Source of the DNA: Ancistrus triradiatus
Taxonomy: Eukaryota > Chordata > Actinopteri > Siluriformes > Loricariidae
Assembly (NCBI GenBank): GCA_025084515.1
Contig: JAJAGP010000097.1
Span: 338,846-402,845 of the forward strand
Direction of reading: 5' to 3'
Length of the DNA stretch: 64,000 nucleotides
The notes beneath the pieces are model-generated. The model was not told the DNA's origin. It ran no database searches and saw only the letters and a program-made list of their open reading frames with translations. Shown here piece after piece: positions 48,957 to 60,537 of this stretch (position 1 is its first letter; each line of letters starts with the position of its first letter). The translations under genes were made by a program, and so were the position numbers.

Positions 48957-50284
48957 GCAGTGGTGCTTGAAAGTTTGTGAACCCTTCTGTATTGTCTATA
49001 TTTCTGCATAAATATGACCTAAAACATCATTAGATTTTCACACAAGTCCTAAAAGTAGATAAAGAGAACCCAGTTAAACAAATGAGACAAAAATATCATA
49101 CTTGGTCATTTATTTATTGAGGAAAAAGATCCAATATTACATATTAGTGAGTGGCAAAAATATGTGAACCTTGCTTTCAGTATCTGGTGTGACCCCCCTG
49201 TGCAGCAATAACTGCAGCTAATCGTTTCCTGTAACTGTTGATCAGTCCTGCACACTGGCTTGGAGGAATTTTAGCCCATTCCTCCGTACAGAACAGCTTC
49301 AGCTCTGGGATGTTGGTGGGTTTCCTCACATTAGCTGCTTGCTTCAGGTCCTTCCACAACATTTCGATTGGATTAAGGCCGGGACTTTGACTTGGCCATT
49401 CCAAAACATTAACTTTATTCTTCTTTAACCATTCTTTGGTAGAACGACTTGTGTACTTAGGGTCGTTGTCTTGCTGCATGACCCACCTTCTCTTGAGACT
49501 CGGTTCATGAACAGATGTCTTGACATTTTCCTTTAGAATTCTTTGATATAATTCAGAATTCATTGTTCCATCAATGATAGCAAGCCGTCCTGACCTAGAT
49601 GCAGGAAAACAGACCTAAACCATGATACTACCACCACCATGTTTCACAGATGGGATATGGTTCTTATGCTGGAATGCAGTGTTTTCCTTTCTCCAAACAT
49701 AACGCTTTTCCTTTAAACCAAAAAGATCTATTTTGGTCTCGTCCGTCCACAAAACATTCTTCCAATAGCCTTCTGGCTTGTCCACATGATCTTTAGCAAA
49801 CTGCAGACGGGCAGCAATGTTCTTTTTGGAGAGCAGTGGCTTTCTCCTTGCAACTCTGCCATGCACACCATTGTTGTTCAGTGTTCTTCTGATGGAGGAC
49901 TCATGAACATTAACATTAGCCAATTAGCCAGAGGATTTCAGTTGCTTAGAAGTTACCCTGGGGTCAAGCCTTGCTCTTGGAGTGATCATTGATGGTCAGC
50001 CACTCCTGGGCAGGGTAACAATGGATTTGAATTTCCTCCATTTTTACACAATCTGTCTGACTGTGGACTGCAGGAGTCCAAACTCTTTAGAGATGATTTT
50101 GTAACCTTTTCCAGCCTGATGAGCATCAACAACTCTTTTCTTATAATATTTTTGTCTCATTTGTTTAATTGTTTTCTCTTTATCTACTTTTAGGACTTGC
50201 GTGACAATCTGATGATGTTTTAGGTCATATTTATGCAGAAATATAGAAAATTCTAAAGGGTTCACAAACCTTCAAGCACCACTG
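48957..50284 (-). mobile_element. Tc1-like transposon F7, best preserved
   Basis: The left end cagtggtgcttgaaagtttg and right end caaaccttcaagcaccactg are inverted copies, with TA at 50285-50286; the left flank has TG in place of TA. The transposase lies on the minus strand. An internal deletion near 50130 joins the coding region directly to the right arm, removing the start codon region. Confidence 0.95.
49177..50140 (-). pseudogene. F7 DD34E transposase with few lesions
   Basis: This is a Tc1 transposase. Reading 5' to 3' on the minus strand: a helix-turn-helix remnant (VVDAHQAGKGYKIISKEFGL) before 50044; then frame 49923-49618 with SIRRTLNNNGVHGRVARRKP, the first aspartate in NVLWTDETKIDLFG and KHGGGSIMV; then a TAG at 49615-49617 where the family has tryptophan; then 49563-49177 with QQDNDPKYTSRSTKEW, SPGLNPIEMLW and the C-terminal GGHTRY. 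The second aspartate and the glutamate are 34 residues apart. Apart from that stop and frame damage at about 49920-50040, the catalytic domain is intact. Confidence 0.92.
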
Positions 50285-50286
50285 TA

Positions 50287-51590
50287 CAGTCCCCGCTACA
50301 ATTATTGTCACCACTGCTAAAGATGAGTAAAAAGGGTTAGAGAAGGTAAAGACATTTCACTTTTGGAGAATTAGCATAATCTCACACTGAAAAATGAGAA
50401 ATAAATCCAACCAATCCAAGTAAATTCAACCTGAGGAAAAATAATCCCTCATGAAGACATAATTATTTGTAACAAAACCACATGTGCCAAAATTATTGTT
50501 ACCCCTATAAATTCTTAGAAACAAAATTTAACTGAAGCATATTTGCATTTATATTTTAAGTTGATCAGTGTCTAGGAACTTTCAAGCAGTAGTCCATGAC
50601 TTCCAGTTTCACTTAGGTGTATATGAGGTGACAAAGAGGTAAAATTCACATAGTCATTCATCAACATGACCATGGCAAGAGAATACAGAATTAAAATGAG
50701 GAAAGTGTGTTGACCTTCATACGTCAGGAAATGGCTATAAAAAATCTACTCACTCATGCACAGTGAGGAAGACAGCAAGAGAGGCAAGGTAAGTGCTTGG
50801 AGTTAAAAGCTACTGGGACCTTGACTGGAACCGTGTTCGGTGGTCAGATGAAATGAATATATACGTTTTTGGTAACCGACCACATGGTGGATTTGGTGTA
50901 AAAAGAAGACCACACTGAACAGAACCTGCCTACTGTTAAGTATGGTGGAAGGTCTATAATGTTGTGGGACTGTTTTTTTCTCCATTGGCCCTTGGAATCT
51001 CTTTAGGATATACTGCATCATGGAGATATGAGGACATTTTAAATCAAATTCTGTCTTCCTCTGCCAAGACACTAAAGATGGGTCATCATTGGATCTTCCA
51101 CTAGGATACGATCCAAAACATGTATAATGATCAACACAAAATCAAGCTTCTGCCATGGTCGTCTCAGTCCCCTCATCAAAATTACAAATAAAACCTGTGA
51201 TAAAAATACAGAGGAGAGTACACAAGGATCCTAGGGCTCTGGACCCTCTGGAATTATTCTGTAAAGACAAATGTTCTCAAATTCCATGCTCTGTATTCTC
51301 CAACCTTATAAAATGTTATATGAGAGAACTAAGTGTTGTTTTATTGGCAATGGAGTTTGTACAAAGTATAAAATACAAGTGTGCCAATAATTGTGGTATA
51401 CTGTATGTGGTTTTGTTTAAAAAAAATATTTTTTTGATGAGGACTAAATATACTTCAATTAAAAACTGAACTTATAAAAAATCTTTCAGATGAAAAATTA
51501 AGCTAATTTAATTTAACCAAAAAGTACATTTCTTAAAATTATTTTAACTAATATTTATTAGGGGTGCCAGTAATTGTGGATGAGATATAG
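50287..51590 (+). mobile_element. Tc1-like transposon F8, degenerate
   Basis: The left end begins cagtccccgctacaattatt immediately after the TA shared with F7; the right end near 51559 (ggggtgccagtaattgtgg) is eroded. Coding remnants on the plus strand include RVRWSDEMNIYVFGN near 50833, with the first aspartate, and a TVKYGGRSIMLWDCF-like segment near 50934. The second catalytic block around 51100 (ggatcttccactaggatacg) is mutated. Confidence 0.82.
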
Positions 51591-52557
51591 ATAGCTATAA
51601 AAATAAAAGAATGCCTGAGAGTAAACCATTATAATCTAACATCATTTACACTTATGTTCACTTCAGAATTTGGCTTTGAAATGTTTCATTGATACTGTCA
51701 ATTACCTAAGCAGATAAGCTGTTTTTTATCAGTGGTGTTGTGTGAAATGTTAGCAAACCTACTAATATGAAAGAAAGAGCAGAGCGTAGCCTTCATCATG
51801 GCCAGAGTACACATATTTAATGTTTAATATAATTGCTGTTACTCCCGATGCTGTACCAGCCCAGATAGCAGACAGATTTGGGCCAAATATGGGTCAGTTT
51901 AGGCGCTAATGGCTTGGTGTATGGCAAAGGCAAGTGTGTTCTGGGCCAAATTTGGCCCATCTTTCGCCAGCCACAATAAAGTTCATCATGGCATTCATAC
52001 TCTGGGCTGCATTTGGCCCACATGTAGTGTACCATAGGTAATATTGGTGCAAGTTTTTATTTTGGGCCAAATATAACCTGCCAGGTGCAGTTCAGGCTCT
52101 GTACTGGCAGCCAAATGACTGGTTGAAGTCATCACCATCATTCCACAGTGGTATGTAGGCAGAGGGGAAAGGCAAGTGTGGTCCATGACTGGACCATCAC
52201 CCAGTTGCTATCAGGGAGGTCATAGCCTTGAATGTTTCTTACAGATTGTAATGACCTGTGCTGCGGATTGTCTCAATTACTGGGTGTTTATGTGTATATT
52301 TGGGCATGTCACATGGACCTCAGCATATCAGACTTCACTGATGTCATTTGTCACTTCTGTGCTTTTGGAGCCTGCATCTGACCTCTACCCATTCTGGCCC
52401 TGATTATTCGCTTTACCACTTGGATTTGAGATGCTGTTTGTATAAAGCTTTCATGTGCTCTTCATGGTTTTGGTGATGGACATTGTTGCCTATTTACTTG
52501 TTACCAGAAATTGAGCCAAAGGCCTTTAATCAATTATTAAATCGATTAATCAGGGTT
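51591..52557. other. Intergenic with a degenerate dispersed repeat
   Basis: About 51860-52180 contains repeated tgggccaaatttggcccat-like motifs at 51870, 51940, 52010 and 52060, characteristic of a dispersed fish repeat of unknown class. The remainder is unassigned. Confidence 0.5.
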
Positions 52558-53265
52558 TGGGAGACACGAAAGCAGCGTATCAGGAAACAGATGACGCAGA
52601 CACAAAGTACAGATGCCCTATAATAATGTGCTTTTATTCCCCATACAAATGTACACTCAAAATACCAACTGGTAAAATTTCACAAAACTGATACAACAAC
52701 CGCTTGAACCTCACCTTAGCACAACGGACTGGAGAGCCGGCCAGTCCTGGTGAGAGATCAGCAGCCTCAGTTCAAGTGCTGGGCGATGTGCGCACGATTC
52801 CACAGTTGACTCTCACCAGCAGAGCTCAGACCAAGTCCTTATATTCTACCAAGGGAGGTTGGGGGTGAGAGCTCAATGGGCCAGATTGCATCCCCTCCTG
52901 CCCCCTCCAGTCTCTAACTTGAGGTTGTTTGTTCCTCTCTCATCTGGTTCTGAGTTCCTCTTTCATCTGGTTTTTTTGGTAAACCGTCGAAGAAACACAC
53001 ACTCTAAATCATAAGGTCAAACAAGGATGGTTACCCCAGGTCAACATGGGTCCATCGTAGAATTGTATGACCTGATGGTCCTCTCTCCTGTCTCCATGAG
53101 GCCATACCCATGATCATTTTATTACAGCAACCTGCCACACCTTGCATGTCAAGCCTGAAGGTAAAGATGCTTCTTCGATTAAATGTATTGATACCACATG
53201 TACCCCACGTGTCACACAAGGGGCTGGGCTGAGATTGATCAGGAGCAAAATCCTCATCCATAACA
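52558..53265 (-). mobile_element. Possible solo LTR
   Basis: Read on the minus strand the segment begins TGTTATGG and ends TCTCCCA. It has a TATAAG about 420 bp in (52838-52845) and an AATAAA (52633-52638) downstream of a GC-richer stretch, the order U3-R-U5 expected of an LTR. I see no clear target duplication and no internal retroelement genes, so the boundaries are tentative. Confidence 0.35.
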
Positions 53266-53929
53266 TTACATTACCCTTTTCCTGTTCTAGTGTAACAACC
53301 TCTAGACTGGATGTAAAATAGAATGATGATGCTCGAACCCTTACACGACTCTCAAATGCAGTGGACACTAAATAACAGAAACCGAATTCAGCATGCATGA
53401 TTGTAGATGAAGTTCTCACCTGCTGATTCATCTGCTGAACAAGTGATCTGAGACCTCATGAGTGCTAAAAAGAACCAGAAATAGAACCGTGTCCTCTTTA
53501 AAGTTCGCTTATTGTTATTGCAAGTGATGGCTACGTGGTTTTCTTAGGGTCACAATGGAGAACAGAATGTTCATCTTTTAGCAGCTTTTAACAACTCTTT
53601 GTAACAGACGTCACGTCTAGCTGTTATATGAAAGTGCGCGTGGTCAGTTTAGATACGAACACTTCTTTTTTTGGGTTTGCTGGTCTGTTTGTTTTTCTGT
53701 GCTATGGTATATAAGCTGATGAATTTAATAATAAACTTTAGAAGACTCTGCAACCGTGTGTGTGTGTGTGTGTTCTCCGAGCGCGCTTGTAAGAGCAGAA
53801 GATCCATCTGATACCTTTTGCTTCTTAGACGTAGTTTCTGCTTACATGACAATCACAAGATGAACACAAAGATACCTCGGAGCAGTTGCAAATGGTTTAC
53901 ATATTCAAGTGTACTTTAAAATAACTGAG
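53266..53929. other. Upstream region of the gene at 54178
   Basis: Contains a TG microsatellite at 53755-53773 and a TATATAAG at about 53708, too far from the ATG to be assigned with confidence. No repeat is recognised. Confidence 0.4.
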
Positions 53930-54177
53930 TTCGCTTCTGTGTGAAATCACACTCAGATAGCATCGCATTTGTTACAGCTCGAGAGAGCGCAGGTCCGCGC
54001 GCGCGCGCCATAACCAATCAAGGAGCGAGCTCTCTGTCCTCTTCACTCACACACACTCAGTCTGCCGCTACTGCTGCTGCTGGATATCCGCGCTGCGCTC
54101 TGCTCTGCTTCACAGGATTTTTCCTCGAGTTACTCAGAAGAAAAACAGCGTTTTCCTAAAGAGCCGGGTTTATCACC
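53930..54177 (+). promoter_or_regulatory. CpG-island promoter and 5' UTR
   Basis: CpG-dense sequence, including a GCGCGCGCGC run at about 53997-54007, stands out from the AT-rich surroundings. A CCAAT box lies at 54014-54018 and no TATA box is near. A pyrimidine-rich stretch (54026-54060) could hold dispersed start sites. The 5' UTR has an in-frame TAA at 54157-54159, which fixes the downstream ATG as the start. Confidence 0.7.
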
Positions 54178-54238
54178 ATGAAGAGTACTGCGTACTGGGC
54201 TGTCCTGTTCGGAATGGCCGTCGCTTTAATACAACGAG
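54178..54238 (+). CDS. First coding exon, signal-peptide protein, gene unidentified
   Basis: The ATG has a good context (ACC before it), follows an in-frame stop at 54157 and opens 20 codons: MKSTAYWAVLFGMAVALIQR. A short basic start is followed by about 14 hydrophobic residues, the pattern of a secretory signal peptide or signal anchor. The exon ends CGAG before GTAAGA at 54239, a strong donor giving a phase-1 intron, which is the common phase after signal-peptide exons of secreted and type I membrane proteins. The CpG-rich promoter directly upstream supports a real gene. No second exon appears in the remaining 9.7 kb, so the first intron is long and filled with transposons. I do not recognise the gene from this peptide. 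Confidence 0.75.
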
Positions 54239-54653
54239 GTAAGAGACCTGCGTTTGGCGGTTAGGATGACCGTTAGTTCTGATGAGCTTTCGCTGCGAAC
54301 TCAAAACCTGCTGAGAAACTGTGACACATTTCTGTGGGTTTGCTTCGGTCGTTGTGAGTCTAAACATCTCATGTCTAACGCACGTACTAAATAAATAAAG
54401 AGATAACTTAACAGGAACAGATTAAGTCGAGTGTCAGCTCAAGGTGATAGTACAGCTTCATAACTCAGGAATGTAGCTCCTCTGAAGGATACCTCAGCCC
54501 GCATTTCCTAAAGTTTCGCATAAAGCAGTAAGGGTTCGTATAGCCATTGCATATCTTATTTCCTTGCTTTTTATATAATGAACGCCTTACAATTAATGTA
54601 TGGCAGTTCTGGAATAATGTTTAAATGTAGAGAAGTAAAGACTAACGAATATG
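54239..54653. other. Start of intron 1, no other feature
   Basis: Begins with the GTAAGA donor; the remainder has no repeat or frame that I recognise. Confidence 0.5.
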
Positions 54654-55899
54654 TACATTCAACCGGTCACTTTATTAGGTGCACCTGTTCGACCGCAAAC
54701 ACATAATCAGCCAATCACAATGCATTGAGGCATGTAGACATGGTCAAGACGACCTGCTGAAGTTCAAACCCATGCATCAGTATTGAGAAGAAAGGCGTCT
54801 TAAGTGACCATGGCATGGTTGCTGGGCTGAGTATTTCAGAAACTGGGTTTCTGAGCCATCTCTAGGGTTGACAGACAATGGTCCAAAACAGAGGAAATAT
54901 CTAGTGCTCTGCTGGAGGTCAGAGGAGAATGGGCGGACTCGTTTGAGCTGATAGAAAGGCAACAGTAAGTCAAGCAACCACTCCTTTTAACTGAAGTATG
55001 CAGAAGAGTATCTCTGAATGCACAACATGTTGAACCTTGAAACAGATGGGCTACAGCAGCAGAACTGGCAGACCACACTGGGTGCCACACCTGTCAGTTA
55101 GGAACGGACAACTACAATTCACACAGGCTTATGACAGTTGGACAGTAGACAATGGGATTCACATTTGGCAGAATTTGGCAGAAACAACCTGAAAGCCTGG
55201 ATCCATGCTGCCTTGTATCAGCAATTCTATCTGGTGGTGGTGGTGTGATTGTGTGAGGTATATTTTCTTGGCACATTTTGGCTCCGTAATATGAATTGAG
55301 CATTGCTTAAATGCCACAGCCTACCTGAGTATTGTTGCTGACCATGTCCATCCCTTTATGACCACAGTGTACCATCTTCAGATGGCTACTTCCAGTAGGG
55401 TAATGTGCCATGTCACATAGCTCAAATCATCTCAAACATGCCAATGAGTTCACTGTAGTCAAATGGCCTCCACAGTCAACAGATCTCTATCCAATAGAGC
55501 ACCTTTGGGGTGTGGTGAAAGTTTGTTTGGTTAATTTAACATTGCTATCAGCATCAGTGGCCATTTGGGGAGGATATGCAGACTCCACACAGAAAGGACC
55601 CAGGCCGCTCCACCCTGGGATTGAACCCAGGTACCTTCTTGCTGTGAGACGGAGGTGCTACCCACAAAGCCACCATGCCGCCCGTGTGGTGAAAGAGGAG
55701 ATTCGCATTGTGGATGTGCAGCCGACAAATCTGCAGCAACAGCATGATACTAACATGACAATATGGACCACAATCTCTGAGGAATGTTTACAGAATCTTG
55801 TTGAATCTATGCCATCAAGTATTAAAGCAGTTCTGAAGGCGAAAGGGTGTCCCAATCCAGTGCTAGCAAGGTTTACCTAATAAAGTGACTGCGAGTGTA
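54654..55899 (+). mobile_element. Tc1-like transposon F1 with nested SINE-2
   Basis: Left end tacattcaaccggtcacttt and right end taaagtgactgcgagtgta. The transposase start is present (aagaaaggcgtcttaagtga near 54786) but the helix-turn-helix is damaged. The C-terminal block near 55460 reads VKWPPQSTDLYPIEHLWGVV with the glutamate kept, and the coding resumes after the SINE as EEIRIVDVQPTNLQQQ. A frame spanning 55410-55880 is a fusion across the SINE, not a gene. Confidence 0.92.
55510..55695 (-). mobile_element. SINE-2, short copy with 12-bp target duplication
   Basis: The duplication gtgtggtgaaag lies at 55510-55521 and 55684-55695 and is the F1 sequence encoding GVVK. The SINE occupies 55522-55683 on the minus strand: a tRNA-like head (gtggctttgtgggtagcacc), B-box region and an A-rich tail, with the central body shortened. 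Confidence 0.93.
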
Positions 55900-56606
55900 T
55901 GTACTGTGCATTACACATACGACATATTAGCTTTACATTGTGTGTCTCAAGCGCATTCAAGAGCTAAGCTACTAAGTGAAATTTACAGACTAATAAAACA
56001 AGGCTCCATGTGAAAATGCACTCCCATGCCAAGTATGACATGAAATATGTAGCACTTTTAATTTCATTACTTTTAATCAGTCAGTACTAAGAATAAATAC
56101 ATCCTGCATTATTTTAGGTGCGAAACAAACTTGCTGATGCAATTACACCGAAAGTTATGCTTTACAGACCACCAACGTGGTTCGGACTGTTGATAGTGTC
56201 TTGTATGCATTGCTGGGTTTCTTGTGGTAAAATGTGTTTTTAAATGTGAGTGTGTGGTGCCATTTCATGGAGAATATGCCATGAGGTGTGTTCCCTGTAG
56301 AGTTTCAATGAGAAAGAAATAATGGTAAAGTATGAGATCTGAACAAACAGAACGAATGTGAGAAAGAGAATGTGTGTTAAGTAATACGTATCATGTATGT
56401 ATATGTGACATTTTTTATGTTGTGGTGACATATTGCTGGACTCCATAAGGAAATTGCTTTTTTAGTTTTTTTACTTTTACGAAATCGGCAAGTTTCTTTT
56501 GAAAACCAATAGTAGCCAATGGGTAGGTTTGGGTGTCGGTGTGGAACTTATTAGCTACAACTATATTATGTCAGCGGAAAGTCCCCACCATGATAGAGCG
56601 ACAAAC

Positions 56607-56639
<33 letters not shown>

Positions 56640-57165
56640 CATTTCATTCTGTTTCATGTCAAGCACACTTAAGGTGTCATATAACCATGACAAACCTTCT
56701 ATGCACGTTGCATTTGAAAGACAGTGTAGTAATTACTGCATGTCAGTTTTGGGATAATGGCCAAATCTGTTCAGTATTATGGCTAAGATTGCTGTAGTAC
56801 TTTGGATACATTTATTGAAGTACAGTGTGCATATGCAGCTCTGGTGCTAAGAGCCAGCTGGTGGAAACGGCAGTTCCTGAGAGCCTGGGTTCAAATCCTG
56901 GATGGGGCTTCCAACATGAACTTTGGATAGTGTTTGTGGAACTCTGTGATAGACTGGTGCCCTGACAAGTTTGACCCTTGCCTGCTCTCAGTGAATTTAC
57001 ATGTATCTGGTGAGGGTGGCATGATGTTGAAGTGGTTACTGGCAGTGACAATGGTAGTGCCCGCCTGCCTCCTGTGTGGACTTTGCATGTTCTCCCCATG
57101 TCAGCATGGGCTTCCACATCTAACTCTCAGTTACGTTTAATCAACACCAATATTCTAATCTTGAG
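55900..57165. other. Intronic, GT microsatellite and SINE-like pieces
   Basis: A GT run lies at 56609-56638. SINE-like fragments are present at 56840-56970 (ggttcaaatcctgg) and 57025-57120 (tgtggactttgcatgttctc). Confidence 0.5.
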
Positions 57166-57746
57166 TACCGTATTTTCCAGACCATAATGCGCACCGGATT
57201 ATAAGACGCAATATCAACGATCGGCTGCTAACGGGTATATTTTCATACATAAAGCGCACCGGGTTATAAGACGCATGAAATGAAACAAAACTCTTAAGTT
57301 CCCTCGGAAGCTCAGTTTGGTCTTTACCTGGCGCAGGGCGTCTTCTTGCTTCCTCCACTTCCGTATCATTGATTCGTTAATTTTGAATTCTCTCGCAGCT
57401 GCTCTATGTCCATGTTGTACTGCGTGACTGATAGCGTTGAGTTTGAAATCCCGCTTCGAAAATAAATGAATGAATGTACGTACCCTAATGCTGAAGCACA
57501 TACCGTATTACTCCGCGATGTTTCCTGACTACGGTTGCCGTGAGCTTCGTAACTTACCAAGACCGTGCTAAAACATTTTGACAGATTTATGAGCACCGTG
57601 TACCATCTACAATCGGTTCTAGGTCAGAAGGCTCAACCAGAATGAATTCATACATTAAAACGCACCGCATTTAAAGGTGCACTGTCGATTTTTTTGAGAA
57701 AATTAAAGGATTTTAAGTCCGCCTTATGGTCCGAAAAAATACAGTA
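57166..57746 (-). mobile_element. Pogo/Tigger-type miniature element
   Basis: Ends taccgtattttccagacc and ggtccgaaaaaatacagta, with TA at each side. A second internal copy of the left motif (aagcgcaccgggttataaga) lies at 57252. The 580-bp body carries only the N-terminal part of a transposase on the minus strand; the catalytic domain is absent. Confidence 0.8.
57214..57501 (-). pseudogene. N-terminal psq-type DNA-binding fragment of pogo transposase
   Basis: The minus-strand frame contains KRDFKLNAISHAVQHGHRAA followed by AREFKINESMIRKWRKQEDA, a helix-turn-helix of the pipsqueak/CENP-B N-terminal type that binds transposon ends in pogo-like elements. It is followed by KTKLSFRG and then unrelated terminal sequence. 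The enzyme part is deleted. The helix-turn-helix itself has no stop codon. Confidence 0.75.
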
Positions 57747-57861
57747 TTATAGCTGGGAAAACAAATTTATTGTGACAAATAATGGTTAGAGTGTTTACCG
57801 GATGCTTATTGCCCTTACTGAGAAGTGCTTTGTGGTCTCCTTAGCAGAATTATTGACTTAC

Positions 57862-57960
57862 AATTGATGCAGCCCTACATACAGTCCAAGCGACATACAG
57901 TCCAAGCAGTTGTGAGTTAAGGGCTTTGCTCAAGGGCCCAGCAGTGGCAGCCTGGCAGAT
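57862..57960 (-). mobile_element. SINE-1 fragment
   Basis: Contains cagtccaagcagttgtgag and gggcccagcagtggcagcct on the plus strand, the SINE-1 body. Head and tail are lost. Confidence 0.7.
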
Positions 57961-58123
57961 TAGTCACATTTTAAGTGTACTTTATCATGCGTTCAGAAGG
58001 CTGATGGTATTCTCAGTGGATTCATGGTTTTCAGCTCCCATGATAAAATGCTAATGCGTGTGATGTGACTCTATAAACCAGAGCCTTTCGTCTGGTGTGT
58101 ATCAGTGGATATATTCATAGGTG

Positions 58124-58335
58124 TACACCGATCAGCCAAAACATTAAAATCACCTGGTCTGTAACATTGGTTATGTCAGTGATACTCATCAAAATAACAC
58201 CCACATGAATATCTGTACCCAGGGTTTCCCAGCAGAACATTTCCCAGAGGATCACATTCCATCCCCCGACTCATCTTCTTGTCATAGTGCATTCTGGTGG
58301 CATCACTTCTCCAGGTAAATGGGCACATGTACTGA
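58124..58335 (-). mobile_element. Tc1-like fragment F5, copy 2
   Basis: Begins with the F5 inverted repeat (tacaccgatcagccaaaaca) and jumps to an internal transposase segment (gggtttcccagcagaacatt, encoding a NVLLGNP-like stretch on the minus strand). The remainder is deleted. Confidence 0.8.
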
Positions 58336-60493
58336 CAGTCATGTGCCTGAATTTTATTTTAGTGCAGTAACTACAGCAGGATATCAAAAGAGTGAAAGTA
58401 TCACAAAGTAACTGCAGATTATTTAGGCCGAGCATCTACTTTAAAACATTTATGCATAATACTGCACCTTTAAAACATATCAAGTATCTCCCATCAGTTT
58501 TTCTCATGTAGATTGTATTTTATTACTCAGCTGCTATGCGTTACCAGACCTGTGGAACTCAATAACAAGCCAGTAATATTTCATATAAAGTCACATAACC
58601 AATTAAATACAAAAAATGTGCAAGTAGAACTTGTGTTAAAGTTCAAAACAGATGCTACAAGTTACCAGAAGAGACACTAAAGGTTAATGTGAGGGGTGGT
58701 GTTACACCCTTTGACTGCATTATACACATTAGGTCTGTAGGTGTATTTGTGACATGCAAGATGGAAGTTCAGATCAGTCAATTAAGTGGTTCTTCTCTAA
58801 GTCATTTACGTAATGCTTCCACCGTCAAGTGAAAAGAAACATTGCAAGAGTGATGCCACGGGCCAATTACAGTCTGTCCGTGGGCCTTGTTTGGCCCCCG
58901 GGCCGGACTTTGGACACCCCTACTTTTGATGTAAGTGTAAAGTTAATATACAGAACATTTTATTTCAGAATAAATACCTTTCACTGGCAGCTCAATCACC
59001 ACAAAAACGTGTCAATTGATTTAAAATGAAAGTGTTTGCAAGTTCCAGCAGCTACGAATGTGAAGACACACTGCCTAATTTATTTTTACTATGGTAGCTT
59101 TATTGGTGTTTGGAAAGTTCTGACAATTTATTTCCACACCCTGAAGGATAAATTGCTTCTGTTATCTTGGTTTCTCAGTATTGCACTGAACGTGTCCATA
59201 ACCGTAACACCCCATTTCACCGGATCGTTCACCACCTACAGTCCAGCACCTCTCAGATTTGCTTTGATGTAATTATCATTTGTTTGCCACATACTAGGGT
59301 ATTTTTAAAATTTATTGTCAGGGTCAGTGACCATATCCATGACAGGAGCATGAACAACTGCATTCGTCAAACACACCAATGTAGAGATACCAATTAATCG
59401 AACCGCATGTCTTTGGTATTTGGGAGGAAGAGGGAGCGACCCAATTGGACACAGAGAGAACATGCAATGTTCACACAGATGGAGTGCAGGGCCAGGATTG
59501 AACCGGGGTCTATGAAGCTTTGAGGTGACAGCACTAACCACTTGCCGTACCATGTTGCCCATATACGAGGTTCTAGAAGAAGGACTTCTTGATTAATACC
59601 CAGAGCAATAAACATCTTTTGTGTTCGGTGATATAAAGTGGTGCAGTTGTTTATGTGGCGCAAGTCCCTCAGCCAGTTTTATGAGTTAGACAGTCATAAT
59701 CACCTTCTCACCTAGATGCCAGCATCATGTCGTCATTCTCTTACAAGCTTCGTGAACATTCTTGGCATAAATTAGCTTCTGTGAGCCATATCAAAATATG
59801 TTTTCCAACAGATACAAATTCACGAGTGTAAAAAGTGACATCAAGCCATCTTTTAGCCATGAGATATCATGATGACTTTTTTTGTGGTTATAGAGGTTGT
59901 AATATGGAAAAACTGACATGGTGAGGACTAAGAAAAAAGTATCTTTATTTTTTTCCGTATATCTCACTGACACCACACTGTGTGCTGTGTATCACATAAG
60001 AGCTATCAAAGGGAAGGTAAGCTCGTGTATGTGATTTATAGACTAATAACACAAGGCTACATCTAAAATAAGTGCACTATCGATCCAAGTATAAGATTAA
60101 AGACGTGTCACACCTAAATCAGCTACTTTTAATTAATCACCAAGAATAAACACCTGTTGGATTATTATTATCGCTGCAAAATCAAAATAAGTTATATCTC
60201 AGTTTGTCACGACTGCTGTTAGTGATTAACTGATTTAAGTTGATTTTAATTTGCATTCAGTGTTAAACTTACATGATAAAATGTCTGAACTGACTCCATG
60301 AACCAAAGCCCTTGGCTTTGTGGTGGATGTATCTATATGGATGTGTTTGTAGGAATGTGATGGAGTATTGGTGTCATGTGAAGTGTTTCCCTTGTGACAC
60401 TGAATGAGAGAGAAATAAAGGTGAAGAGCGAGAGACCCAGGCATATAGAAAGATTGAGAGAGGGTGAGAGTGAGAAAGATAGTGTGTGTGTGT

Positions 60494-60537
<44 letters not shown>

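Noticed and set aside
53708..53716. TATATAAG as the core promoter of the gene at 54178
   Set aside because: It lies about 470 bp upstream of the ATG and outside the CpG-rich block; a TATA-less CpG promoter fits better.
55410..55880. 156-codon frame
   Set aside because: It reads through an F1 transposase remnant, a nested SINE and the remnant again; it is not a host gene.
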